Assembly (NCBI GenBank): GCA_934376955.1
Contig: CAKRPJ010000001.1
Location: 77,619 to 141,618, forward strand
Length of the DNA stretch: 64,000 nucleotides
Direction of reading: 5' to 3'
Origin: CAKRPJ01 sp934376955
GTDB lineage: Bacteria; Bacillota; Clostridia; Lachnospirales; Lachnospiraceae
Shown: piece by piece, positions 52,874-60,988 of the stretch
Numbering within the stretch: the first letter of the stretch is position 1
Layout of the letters: every line of letters begins with the position of its first letter
The notes under the pieces: model-generated
Databases searched by the model: none
Told to the model about the DNA's origin: nothing
The model's input: only the letters and a program-made list of their open reading frames with translations
Position numbers and translations under genes: made by a program

Positions 52874-53923
52874 GATTACCGTAAGCGGCGCTTCGATAAC
52901 CGCAAGCGCGACAAAGGTTGGCTTGCACCTTCTCTAGGACACAAGAAACAGCTGAATATCAGTCTTATCGAACAGTATGTATCTGTAATTCCGATTACTC
53001 ACGCAACGGTTGAGGTTGGTTCCTTTGACACGATGCTGCTGCAAGCTATCCAGAAAGGCGAAGCGAAACCGGAAGGCGTAGACTACCAGAAGGGTCCGCG
53101 TTACAACTTAGCTACACTACGTGAGGCGGTATTCTACCGTGATGATTACACCTGCCAGGTTTGTGGGCGTAAAATTACGGATGGTGCCATCCTGCACATG
53201 CACCACATGTTCTACTGGAAAGGCAGACACGGCTATCAGCTTGATGAGTTAGTTGCCGCTTGTGAAAAATGCCATACACCCGCTAACCACCAAAAAGGTG
53301 GCAAACTCTATGGTTTTGGTAAAGACAAAAAGTTTGCTAACCTTTCGGGCGCAGCGTTTATGAACGCTGTTCGCTGGCAGATAGTAGATGCACTGCACGC
53401 CACATACGGTAAGGAATTTGTGACCATCACTTATGGTGCGATGACAAAGGAAAAGCGAATCATTCTTGGCATAGAGAAAACCCACAACAACGATGCGTAT
53501 GTAATAGGAGATTATCATCCGGCACATCGTTGCGTGTTTAGGCATTACCAAAAACGACGCAGAAACAATCGTGTGCTGGAAAAGTTTTATGATGCCACTT
53601 ATATTGACGCTCGCACCGGCAATAAAGCAAAAGGCAAAGAACTCTTTAATGGCAGAATAAACAGAAACCACAAAAAGGGTTCTGAAAATTTTCACAAGTG
53701 CCGCAGCAAAAAGGTATCGAAGGGCCGTCGCTCTATAAAAAGGCAGCGCTATGCAATTCAGCCATACGACACTGTGCGTCTCGAAGGTAAAACATACATT
53801 ACAAGCGGGTGCCATAATAAAGGCACAAGACTTTTGATTCCGGTCAATGGAAAAAGTAAGTCCGTAGCAATTTCCAAAGTTCAAGTTGTTTGCCATGCGG
53901 GAGCATGGATACAAATCATCTAA
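52874..53923 (+). pseudogene. iscB: 5'-truncated IscB relic
   Basis: The frame matches the intact IscB at 60989 from the Arg-rich bridge helix onward (FDNRKRDKGWLAPSL, VEVGSFD of RuvC-II, HNH with CQVCGRK, HMHH and CEKCH, then NNDAY of RuvC-III). The PLMP domain and RuvC-I Asp are missing, and matching bases just upstream (about 52845-52875) are in shifted frames. So the nickase/nuclease cannot have both active sites. An IS200/IS605-like end hairpin follows at 53985. Confidence 0.75.
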
Positions 53924-53984
53924 ATATTGAAAGGAGGTAAGCAGGAAATACTGTATCTTAGTCTTTTCTAAGAAACGCATTCCT

Positions 53985-54015
53985 CCCCACCTAAGCCTTA
54001 CGGCTATAGATGGGG
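53985..54015 (+). mobile_element. 3' end hairpin of IscB element
   Basis: CCCCACCTAAGCC pairs with GGCTATAGATGGGG around a TTAC loop. A hairpin with the same layout but changed bases follows the intact IscB at 62446-62476, and both are preceded by GCATTCCT. This is the right-end structure of IS200/IS605-superfamily elements. Confidence 0.65.
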
Positions 54016-54032
54016 TGCCCTGCTCCATTATC

Positions 54033-54140
54033 ATGAATCTTATCCTTGCCCACTCCATCCCCGACCGTCAACTTTCCGCTCGTCTTCAGCGCAGCGTTCA
54101 GTCCATCCAGGTCATGCGCTGCCGTCTTCGTTCCAAATAA
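54033..54140 (+). CDS. 35-residue basic peptide at insertion border
   Basis: ATG to TAA, Gln/Arg-rich (SARLQRSVQSIQVMRCRLRSK). Its pyrimidine-rich codons match the phage operon, so native sequence resumes here. No ribosome site is left upstream, perhaps removed by the IscB insertion. Confidence 0.35.
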   Translation: MNLILAHSIPDRQLSARLQRSVQSIQVMRCRLRSK

Positions 54141-54173
54141 TTTTCAATTTTCAAAATCCAAGAAGGTGGTAAT

Positions 54174-54659
54174 ATGCCAATTCTTTGTCTTCTCGCGGCT
54201 ATTGTTATCGCGGCTCTTATGTTCGCCGCTGTATATGCCTTCTCATATGGTATTGCCAAAGTCGCCCTTAAAGTTCTTCCTGAACCTGACCCCAACGAAG
54301 GTCTTCCCATGTGTGCCCGCAAACAACAGGAAGTCCAAGATTCCTGGCTTGCCATTGCTGAAAATGGCCACAACCTGCGTGGCGAATACGCTTTCCAGGT
54401 CCAGCAAGAACGCCACTGTTCCTGGTCCGAGGCAATCTATATTATGATCTGCCACGACTGTGAAGATATGGGCATCCAGGTCAATCATGAATACGCTGCC
54501 AATGTTTCCGGTTATTCTATCGAACAACTCAATCGCCATTCTCTTGAACAATACCATGTTCCCGGCACCTGGAAATCTCAACCTCTCCCCGGCCACGAAG
54601 GCAAAACACTCACTTACGCTCAGGCTCAGGAAGCCATGAAAAATCGAAAGGAGCACTAA
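54174..54659 (+). CDS. Membrane-anchored protein
   Basis: 161 residues, AAGGTGG upstream. Hydrophobic span 3-28 followed by a soluble, His/Glu-rich part with SWSEAIYIMICHDCEDM. Unknown. Confidence 0.55.
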   Translation: MPILCLLAAIVIAALMFAAVYAFSYGIAKVALKVLPEPDPNEGLPMCARKQQEVQDSWLAIAENGHNLRGEYAFQVQQERHCSWSEAIYIMICHDCEDMGIQVNHEYAANVSGYSIEQLNRHSLEQYHVPGTWKSQPLPGHEGKTLTYAQAQEAMKNRKEH

Positions 54660-54660
54660 A

Positions 54661-54747
54661 ATGAAAAAGAATAATGATAAAGGCACCATGATTTTTATCG
54701 GTATCTGCTTTGTCCTTGTAGTTCTTGATATCTGGGTCAAGCTATAA
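54661..54747 (+). CDS. 28-residue transmembrane peptide
   Basis: ATG after CGAAAGGAGCACTAAA. MKKNNDKGT then a single hydrophobic span to VKL. Typical of very small phage membrane proteins such as holin- or regulator-like peptides. Unknown. Confidence 0.5.
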   Translation: MKKNNDKGTMIFIGICFVLVVLDIWVKL

Positions 54748-54777
54748 ACCATGTATAGTTAAGGCAGGTGAATTCTT

Positions 54778-55188
54778 ATGCCCATCAAATTTCTCCTCCT
54801 CCTCCTTATGGTTTTCTCCCACCTCATTGCCGATTACAATCTTCAGGGTATCCTCGCCGATTTCAAGCAGCGTTTGTGGTGGGACCTCAAGTACTCCAAG
54901 GTGTTCGTTCAGGAACACTATCCTGTTGATTACATCACCGCCCTCATCGAACATTCCTTCATGTGGTCAACTTGCATTACGATCCCGCTTCTGGTTTATT
55001 CTCTGTTCGTTCCTTATAATCCCCATGCAATCGCCTATTTCTGTTCTGCCATTCTTACCAATACCGGTTTTCATGCTATTATTGACCACCAAAAAGCAAA
55101 CGAAGGTTCTATCTCTCTTACCACCGACCAGCTCCTTCATACTGGTCAAATCTTTCTTACCTGGCTGTTCTTCGTTCTGTCCTATTAA
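54778..55188 (+). CDS. DUF3307-like membrane protein
   Basis: 136 residues, AAGGCAGGTG upstream. Three or four hydrophobic spans; HLIADYNLQG near 14-23 and FHAIIDHQKA then DQLLH in the second half follow the conserved His/Asp pattern of DUF3307 membrane proteins. Enzymatic role unknown. Confidence 0.6.
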   Translation: MPIKFLLLLLMVFSHLIADYNLQGILADFKQRLWWDLKYSKVFVQEHYPVDYITALIEHSFMWSTCITIPLLVYSLFVPYNPHAIAYFCSAILTNTGFHAIIDHQKANEGSISLTTDQLLHTGQIFLTWLFFVLSY

Positions 55189-55220
55189 AAAAATAAAAGC
55201 CAGGGTCGCAAAACCCTGGC
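55188..55220 (-). terminator. Hairpin with minus-strand T run
   Basis: GCCAGGGT/ACCCTGGC stem; A run on its left gives a T run on the minus strand. It could end transcripts from the XRE repressor side or act as a two-way barrier. Confidence 0.5.
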
Positions 55221-55250
55221 GTACATCCTCCCATTCAAAGGAGCCTTATC

Positions 55251-55817
55251 ATGAATTCTATCCCTCAGTCCTCCCAACAGCTTGTTGAGCTGCTTAAATC
55301 CAAATCTCTTCACATCTCTGCTGCCGAAAGCTGCACCGCCGGTCTCTTCTCTTCCTCTCTCGCCAGCATCCCCGGCGCATCCAGCGTTATGGAGTACGGT
55401 TTTGTCACTTACTCTGCCGCTGCCAAAACGAACCTTGTCTCTGTCAAACCGGATACCATCAAGAATTATACTGTTTATTCCGGTCCTGTCGCTACCCAAA
55501 TGGCAATCGGCGCAGCTCAAAAATCCGGCGCAGAGCTTGGCGTTGGTATCACTGGCATCGCAGGTCCTCATGCGGAATCTCAGCCTGCCGGCACTGTCTA
55601 TATCGCTGTGGCCAATTCAGAGATCCAAAATGTTTTTGTTCGCCGCTATCTTTTTCAGGATCACGACCGTAACATCATCCGCCAAAAAGCCGTCCTTGCT
55701 GCCATGGATCTTGTCACCGTCGTCATCACCTCTACCGGCCGCCAGCCCCACTTTGCCTGGTCCTGCAGCCCCGCTATCATCCATACCGTAACCGAATCCA
55801 AAACCCACTCATTCTAA
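55251..55817 (+). CDS. pncC: CinA C-terminal / NMN amidase
   Basis: 188 residues, AAAGGAG upstream. SAAESCTAGLFSSSLASIPGAS at about 23-44 holds the catalytic Ser region; TYSAAAKTNL and GITGIAGP then PAGTVYIAV complete the PncC signature. Only the C-terminal amidase domain is present, as in stand-alone PncC. It would convert nicotinamide mononucleotide to nicotinic acid mononucleotide, part of pyridine salvage. The last 40 residues extend beyond the usual domain. Confidence 0.8.
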   Translation: MNSIPQSSQQLVELLKSKSLHISAAESCTAGLFSSSLASIPGASSVMEYGFVTYSAAAKTNLVSVKPDTIKNYTVYSGPVATQMAIGAAQKSGAELGVGITGIAGPHAESQPAGTVYIAVANSEIQNVFVRRYLFQDHDRNIIRQKAVLAAMDLVTVVITSTGRQPHFAWSCSPAIIHTVTESKTHSF

Positions 55818-55846
55818 TCACTATATAATAAGGTAGGTAATTTGCT

Positions 55847-56122
55847 ATGAATCGAGAACGTCGCTCCAGAATTCGCGGCCTTATCAAGGCTTTCAAGGAT
55901 CTCTCCTCCACCATCCAGAACGACCTTTCCTCCCAGGTTCAGGACCTGCACGATATTGAGGAAGAAGCATTCGATAATATGCCGGAGTCTATGCAGGATT
56001 CCGACCGCGGCACCGCCATGCAGGATGCTATGGATGAACTTCAGTCCGCCGTTGACCTCTGTTCCGAAGCCTCCGATGCCATTGATTCCATCGTAGATTC
56101 CTTACAAGCCGCTACAAAATGA
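55847..56122 (+). CDS. Helical coiled-coil protein
   Basis: 91 residues, AAGGTAGG upstream. Basic start (MNRERRSRIRGL), then acidic helices with heptad-like spacing. Its 3' end overlaps the convergent XRE gene by about 80 bases. Unknown. Confidence 0.55.
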   Translation: MNRERRSRIRGLIKAFKDLSSTIQNDLSSQVQDLHDIEEEAFDNMPESMQDSDRGTAMQDAMDELQSAVDLCSEASDAIDSIVDSLQAATK

Positions 56123-56319
56123 TTTTCCCTCCCCATCAGGTAGTCTACCGTGCAGTGCATTTCGTCTGCCAACACGCCCAGCGCCCAAAACCCTGGGTAG
56201 TTGATTCCGTTCTCCCACCCCATCACGGTGTGGGTTCCGCATCGCAGCCGCTCTGCCAGTTCCCGCTGGCTTATCCCGTTTGCCTTGCGCCACTCTCGTA
56301 TAATTTGCCCAATCTCCAT
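56041..56319 (-). CDS. XRE-family repressor
   Basis: 92 residues from MEIGQIIREWRKANG, chosen for AAAGGGG upstream. HTH: GISQRELAERLRCGTHTVMGWENG, then YPGFWALGVLADEM and TVDYLMG, the standard XRE pattern. It is divergent from the operon at 56490; an array of three half-sites lies between. A likely phage regulator, perhaps the lysogeny repressor. Confidence 0.85.
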   Translation of the reverse strand: MEIGQIIREWRKANGISQRELAERLRCGTHTVMGWENGINYPGFWALGVLADEMHCTVDYLMGRENHFVAACKESTMESMASEASEQRSTAD

Positions 56320-56376
56320 ATTTTCGTGTCCCCTTTTCAATGTTAGTACAGGTTTCCGTTCTAGTATCTTGAATTC

Positions 56377-56423
56377 CTTTGTGCTATACTCGCATTATAC
56401 AACAAATGGTTGTCAATTACAAC
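56377..56423. promoter_or_regulatory. XRE operator array and divergent promoter region
   Basis: At 56399-56423 ACAAC, five bases, GTTGT, five bases, ACAAC gives two overlapping dyads with ten-base period. On the minus strand TTGTAA, 17 bases, TATAAT overlaps them, so the repressor would control its own gene. Confidence 0.65.
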
Positions 56424-56489
56424 TATTGGGATTAAATTCCCACCATTTTCTAGTCCATCTTTTCGGACGTCAACTGATAAGGAGGAGCC

Positions 56490-56825
56490 ATGAATACACA
56501 AACTATCACCCTCGCCCAGCTTGCCACCGCCTGCCAAAACGCAGCCTACATCAATGTCCACCTCTACACCCCGGCCATGTCTTCCCTCTCCACCTTCAAA
56601 CCAGATCAAATCCGCTTCATGTCTGCCTCCACCGGCGTCCCGCTGTTTCGCTTCCAAAGCAAAACCAGCACCATCGTCCTGCAGGCTCCCCGCATTCAGG
56701 CTGCCGTCACCCCCAGCACCCCCGGCAATGAAATCCCTTTTGGCCGTTGTACCTACTCCTACACCACCTATGATTTCGTTCTGGATGGTGTAAATTATTC
56801 CGTAAATATTTTTCAAAAAACTTGA
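56490..56825 (+). CDS. Hypothetical protein under XRE control
   Basis: 111 residues, TAAGGAGGAG upstream. Ser/Thr/Pro-rich; no known motif. First gene rightward of the operator array. Confidence 0.55.
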   Translation: MNTQTITLAQLATACQNAAYINVHLYTPAMSSLSTFKPDQIRFMSASTGVPLFRFQSKTSTIVLQAPRIQAAVTPSTPGNEIPFGRCTYSYTTYDFVLDGVNYSVNIFQKT

Positions 56826-56834
56826 AATCTACTG

Positions 56835-56863
56835 TTGACTTCTTGTAAGTAACGTGGTATGAT
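56835..56863 (+). promoter_or_regulatory. Promoter of MazF-like gene
   Basis: TTGACT, 17 bases, TATGAT. Shares GTTGACTTCTTGTAA with the int promoter. Confidence 0.7.
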
Positions 56864-56909
56864 AATATCACAAGGTAAGCAATAAATAAGTAAAGGAGGT
56901 TTTCCCGCT

Positions 56910-57329
56910 ATGTTCAAACCCAGTACATCGGTTCCCAAGTTTGGCGAAATCCGGCTGGGCTGCACCCCGCAAGACCACGCCCTGCTCGGTACGCACAAGT
57001 ACGTTGGCATTCATCCCTATCTGGTCGTCAGCAATGATATTTATAACAAATTCAGCGGCCAATGCGATGTTATTCCCTTCACCACCAAGCGCTTTGCAAG
57101 TGCCAGTCCAACGCATGTTGATTACCCAGCCGGTTCCATCCGCGGCCTTACGCGGGATTCTACCCTCGTGGTCGAAGCGCGGGATACCCTCCTGAACTCT
57201 CAGCTTGGTGAACCGATTGCCCGCTTCTCAGATGAAAACTGGCAGCAGGCCAAAAAAGCTTTCCTCACTCAAAATCCATTCCTTACCCGCTGGGTCATCC
57301 CGGAACCGCGCCCAACGCCGGTCGCATAG
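56910..57329 (+). CDS. PemK/MazF-like toxin family protein
   Basis: 139 residues, AAAGGAGG upstream. FGEIRLG, then HKYVGIHPYLVVSNDIYN, VIPFTTK, and STLVVEARDTLLNSQLGEPI follow the MazF/PemK barrel. In the active family it cleaves single-stranded RNA at short sites. No adjacent antitoxin gene is evident, so it may be a regulator, a stable toxin paired elsewhere, or inactive. Ends in TAG. Confidence 0.7.
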   Translation: MFKPSTSVPKFGEIRLGCTPQDHALLGTHKYVGIHPYLVVSNDIYNKFSGQCDVIPFTTKRFASASPTHVDYPAGSIRGLTRDSTLVVEARDTLLNSQLGEPIARFSDENWQQAKKAFLTQNPFLTRWVIPEPRPTPVA

Positions 57330-57337
57330 TTTTCCCT

Positions 57338-57366
57338 TTGCATTTCCTGTCTACATACGTTATACT
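57338..57366 (+). promoter_or_regulatory. Promoter of the recombinase-like gene
   Basis: TTGCAT, 17 bases, TATACT, then AGAAAGGCAGG ribosome site. Confidence 0.65.
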
Positions 57367-57393
57367 ATAAATAACTAGAAAGGCAGGATCTGT

Positions 57394-58503
57394 ATGGGCA
57401 AAACTATTATCGATCGGTATAACAATGATTCTGTTCGTATTGATCGTTATCAGCAACTTATCTCTGATATTACCAATGCTTATATTACGGTCAATCACGG
57501 CAAAACCGTTCCGCAGTATATCCAAAAAATCATTCCCCGGCTTTCCTACACGCTCGAAACGTATGAGCATCAGTACGGCACCCGGTTTGAATCCTTTTCC
57601 TATCAGCAGTACGCATCGTTTTATAAGCAGGCAATCATCGGCAACTCGGCAAGTGCAGTTATCAACCGCAACAAGCTGGTCCTTCTCTCCTGTTACCTGG
57701 ATTACCTGGCTCTTCAAAACGTTATCACGCTGGATCAGTCAACAGGTCATCCATTCCGTCAGTTTCTTCAGATGTCACTGGCTGATAATGAGGACGATTC
57801 TCAAATTTCGTCCAAGCCATCCCTCACTACCGTTTCCAATCCCAGCAAACCCACTCTGCAGCAGTCTCTTGATTCTTATTCTCAGCAGATGCTCTTTTCT
57901 GATGAAGAATTCGAATCTATGCTGGAAGCTATCTTTAATAACAGTGATCTGGACTGTATGCCCCGTGCAATCTATACCCTTGCCTGGTGCGGTGTGGAGG
58001 TCAAAAACATTGCTCTTATCAAAAAAGCGGATGTCGATCTTACCCGTATGGTAATTTACGCCACCGAACAAAATCACCTCCCGCAGGATATTGTGATTTC
58101 TTCCTCTTTCTGCTGTATCAACCTTGAAAAAGCCATGCTTGCGCAAAGTATCCTGGTGCCCAATCGTACCGGTATGCGTGAAGTATCGTTTTTTGGCCGC
58201 GATGATTATGTGATCCGCGGTGTAAAAGGCGCCAACAAGGCCGAAACGCCGGACCCGGACGCCAGCGGTTTTTATATCGTCAATAACATCAACCGCGTCT
58301 ATTCTCAGCGCCAAGAACAGCTTCCGGTGAACAATCCCTTCAAAAACAAAAAAGTTCTCGTCAGCTCTTGTTATAAATCCGGCCGGTTCCTGCGGCTCTT
58401 CAAAACACAACAGCTGTCAGAAAAACTCTGGGGCGTTTATAGCAATGATTTCGTTTACTCTTACAAAAAGTGGCTATCTTACAAGCAGCTCAACTTAAAA
58501 TAA
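57394..58503 (+). CDS. Recombinase-like protein without catalytic residues
   Basis: 369 residues. Residues 20-130 look like a SAM-like core-binding domain (FYKQAIIGNSASAVINRNK). From about 170, FSDEEFESMLEAIF and LAWCGVEVKNIALIKKADVD follow the fold of tyrosine recombinases, but the Arg of G-L-R is replaced and no HxxR or final Tyr box is evident. This recalls the SPbeta regulator MrpR, a recombinase-fold repressor. A role in lysogeny control is inferred from that and its place beside the XRE and toxin genes. Confidence 0.5.
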   Translation: MGKTIIDRYNNDSVRIDRYQQLISDITNAYITVNHGKTVPQYIQKIIPRLSYTLETYEHQYGTRFESFSYQQYASFYKQAIIGNSASAVINRNKLVLLSCYLDYLALQNVITLDQSTGHPFRQFLQMSLADNEDDSQISSKPSLTTVSNPSKPTLQQSLDSYSQQMLFSDEEFESMLEAIFNNSDLDCMPRAIYTLAWCGVEVKNIALIKKADVDLTRMVIYATEQNHLPQDIVISSSFCCINLEKAMLAQSILVPNRTGMREVSFFGRDDYVIRGVKGANKAETPDPDASGFYIVNNINRVYSQRQEQLPVNNPFKNKKVLVSSCYKSGRFLRLFKTQQLSEKLWGVYSNDFVYSYKKWLSYKQLNLK

Positions 58504-58554
58504 TTTTTCCTCATCGTGGGGCATCGTCGTCCCACATTTTTACGGGCGCTATAT

Positions 58555-58570
58555 TACAAGTTTTCGCAAA
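58555..58570 (+). promoter_or_regulatory. Shared motif TTTGCGAAAACTTGTA (inverted)
   Basis: TACAAGTTTTCGCAAA, the same word and relative position before the ribosome site as at 24880 and 34601. Confidence 0.5.
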
Positions 58571-58594
58571 CACTATTTTCAGGAGGTTTTTCCC

Positions 58595-59245
58595 ATGACT
58601 ACCGAAACTATGACCATCCACCGCGCTCTGGTAGAACTTAAAACGATTGATTCCCGCATCATCAAAAAGATCGATTCCGCCAAGTTCTGCGTCGCTGCCA
58701 AAGCCAAAGCTACCAAGCTCGGTGCAATCACGGTGGATGAATTCAAAACATCTGCTCAGGCCAGTTATGATTCCGCTATGGATCTCATCAATCGCCGCAA
58801 CGCCATCAAGGCCGCTGTCTCCAAGTCCAACGCGGTCACAGAGATTTCAGTCAACAATAAAACTTATACCGTGGCCGAAGCCATCTCTCTCAAGCAGCAC
58901 GGCATGGAATACCTGGACTACCTGCGCAGCCATATTCAGGCCCAGTATTCAAACGAAACCTCTCAGATCACTTCCGCCAATCTCCGTGTGGAAGCCAAGG
59001 CCGATGATATGGTCAAATCGATCTGCGGCGGCGATTCCAAAACCAAGGATGCCGATCCTGAAACTGTCGCCAAGATCCGCAACACCTATCTTGAACAGAA
59101 CTCCATGGAGCTGGTCGATGGCCTCACCAAAGGCTGCACTCAAATCATTGAAGACCTGCAGACCCAGATCGATTCCTTCAACAACGAAATTGATTCCGCC
59201 CTTTCTGTTTCCAACGCCGTTACCCAGATCACATTCAGCTACTAA
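58595..59245 (+). CDS. Hypothetical helical protein
   Basis: 216 residues, CAGGAGG upstream. Mostly helical with a central SNAVTEISVNNKTYTVAEAISLK segment and a repeated SNAVT motif near the end. No known function. Preceded by the shared 16-base regulatory word. Confidence 0.55.
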   Translation: MTTETMTIHRALVELKTIDSRIIKKIDSAKFCVAAKAKATKLGAITVDEFKTSAQASYDSAMDLINRRNAIKAAVSKSNAVTEISVNNKTYTVAEAISLKQHGMEYLDYLRSHIQAQYSNETSQITSANLRVEAKADDMVKSICGGDSKTKDADPETVAKIRNTYLEQNSMELVDGLTKGCTQIIEDLQTQIDSFNNEIDSALSVSNAVTQITFSY

Positions 59246-59649
59246 GCTGTTTTGATACCATTTGCCTGTGTACCGAAAGCGTCAAACCACAAGCCGCTTT
59301 GTCCGCTGTGGAATAATGACAAAGTTAAAACTATAAACACCTGTTCCACGCTATCAAATATGATAAAAATATTGGTTCATTCCTCGTGGCTGCATTTTTT
59401 GTATGCTTAGCCCATCAGAATGAATGTTTTTGCCCGGAAAGTTTAATGCTTAACGCTTAAACCTCAACGCTCAAATTTCAAACCTTATTTTTCATCAAAG
59501 TTTATTCCTTAACCCCCAAGGCTCAAGGCTCTATTAAATCCTTGGCGCAAGGTCATGTGCATGGCTGTGTCGGCACCTCGCTGTCCTCAAGGCTGGTACA
59601 TGGGCAACGTGCGAAGGCGGTAGCACGTTAAAACAATCCGCCCTGGTAA
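59246..59649. other. Non-coding spacer before tRNA cluster
   Basis: About 400 bases with no ribosome site. AT-rich middle; repeated short AACGCTTAA and AACGCTCAA words near 59446-59480. Probably carries the promoter or processing signals of the tRNA cluster. Confidence 0.4.
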
Positions 59650-59724
59650 GCGGCTGTCGTACAACGGCCAGTATACAAGCCTTCCAAGCTTGGGATGGGG
59701 GTTCGACACCCCTCAGCCGCTCCA
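59650..59724 (+). tRNA. tRNA-Gly (anticodon TCC)
   Basis: Seven-pair acceptor GCGGCTG/CAGCCGC, D arm GTAC/GTAT, anticodon stem CAAGC/GCTTG with loop CTTCCAA, T loop TTCGACA, discriminator T and encoded CCA. Confidence 0.9.
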
Positions 59725-60119
59725 CAACAGAATAACTTCATTTTGGTTTCACACCGTAAAGTCCCGTCACACCGGTGCGGCCGTGGATTGGCCGTGCCGG
59801 GTAGCAAACGGCTCCACACCTCGGTCATATCCAGTGGTCAGCGGCTTTTTCGGGGTTCTTGCTTCCATTCAGTTCAAACAGTTTGATGAGCTGTCTGCGG
59901 CTGAAAATGTTCTGCTCGTATTTCCAAATGAACTGCGAAAAGCTTACGCCCTCTTTGTTATCAAACGCAAGCCACTTGTCGTAAATGGCGTTGTTACAAT
60001 TTTCCTGTAACTGCGTATATCCAGGTGTTTGAATTTGAATCTATGTACCCGTCACCAGTACAAATATATGTACCATATCGCGGGGTGTTGTCTCCATCAT
60101 GAATTTATTCTGTTACTAT
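59725..60119 (+). other. Inter-tRNA region with RNA motif copies
   Basis: No gene seen. Holds the loop word CGGTCATATCC at 59822-59832 and a variant TATATCC with TTTGAATTTG at about 60017-60037, both related to the bulged-hairpin element near the RT. Confidence 0.4.
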
Positions 60120-60194
60120 GCCAGGTTAGCTCAATGACAGAGCAGCCGTTTTGTAAGCGGCAGGTTGTGGGTCCGACTCCCCCACCTGGCTCCA
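60120..60194 (+). tRNA. tRNA-Thr (anticodon TGT)
   Basis: Acceptor GCCAGGT/ACCTGGC, D arm GCTC/GAGC, anticodon stem GCCGT/GCGGC with loop TTTGTAA, T arm with one mismatch, discriminator T and encoded CCA. Confidence 0.88.
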
Positions 60195-60629
60195 CCGTTC
60201 CGGTTCACACCGGGGCGTCATGGCTCCCAGCGCCGGTCAAGTCTGGGGTACGCGGAGGGCCATCTCTCCGTCAAATCAGTGGGTGAAATAAACTCGCTGG
60301 ACGCTTTATTCTGGTCTAACCCCCAGATGCTAAAGCAATGGCAGAGCAGCGGCACACTGCCTCAAAACTATTCCGTTTGCACCTTCGGGCAGGTAACAGT
60401 CCACCTTGCCGGGTTCAAAGCCGTCTTTACGGCAGTCTTAACACGCAGCACCCGGCATGAAAACCGATCGGCGGAACTTCCAGTTGGCTTCCAAACACCT
60501 TTCCAACTGGTGGCAAGATGGGAAAGTCCTCCGGGCTGCGGCGAGTGGTAAGCAGCGGTAAGTACCTATCGACATATGGCGAGACGGCTAAGCACGTCGC
60601 TGGTACCTCAAGGGTGGGATGCCCTTTAT
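60195..60629. other. Unassigned region between tRNA-Thr and omegaRNA candidate
   Basis: No gene with a ribosome site. Contains TGCCGGG/CCCGGCA pairing across 60412-60466 and other GC hairpins, so it may be structured RNA or the left end of the IscB element. Confidence 0.35.
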
Positions 60630-60960
60630 ACGGAGCAATACTCAAGCTGGTTTAAGAGGCGTCCCTGCTAAGGACGTAGTCAACAACCTCGCCTAAACCG
60701 TTCCGCCGGTTATAGACGGGGCTTGCGGGGAAATTCGTAAGTCCGGTTGATTAGCCTAAGCCCGTTGCTTCTGCAGCGGGGGAAACTACGTTGTGTACCA
60801 ATAATATAGGCACCTTATCCATACTCCACAAGTGGTAAGCTCTGCGGATGTTTGTTAAAAATCTCTGAGGGTAGGAGAAGTGCGAACATCATACCGAAAG
60901 GTAAAACAGTACAACAACATTGGCGATGTGGACCACAGGGCGCAAGCCCTGACTTATTGA
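60630..60960 (+). ncRNA. Candidate omegaRNA (HEARO) of IscB
   Basis: Directly upstream of an intact IscB, where its guide RNA scaffold lies. Stable hairpins seen: CGTCC/GGACG near 60660-60675, AACCG/CGGTT near 60695-60711, and an eight-pair CCCGTTGC/GCAGCGGG hairpin with TTCT loop near 60761-60780. The 5' part also resembles the first half of a tRNA-Ser(GCT), but no matching 3' half is present. Exact ends unknown. Confidence 0.5.
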
Positions 60961-60988
60961 TTTATTATTTGCGAAAGGAGTGCCTTGC

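Noticed and set aside
53033..53923. Stand-alone HNH endonuclease gene
   Set aside because: The sequence continues upstream as recognisable IscB bridge-helix and in broken frames, so it is a truncated IscB rather than an independent HNH gene.
60765..60772. 3' acceptor strand of a tRNA-Ser (TTGCTTC)
   Set aside because: These bases form an eight-pair hairpin of their own and no T arm precedes them.
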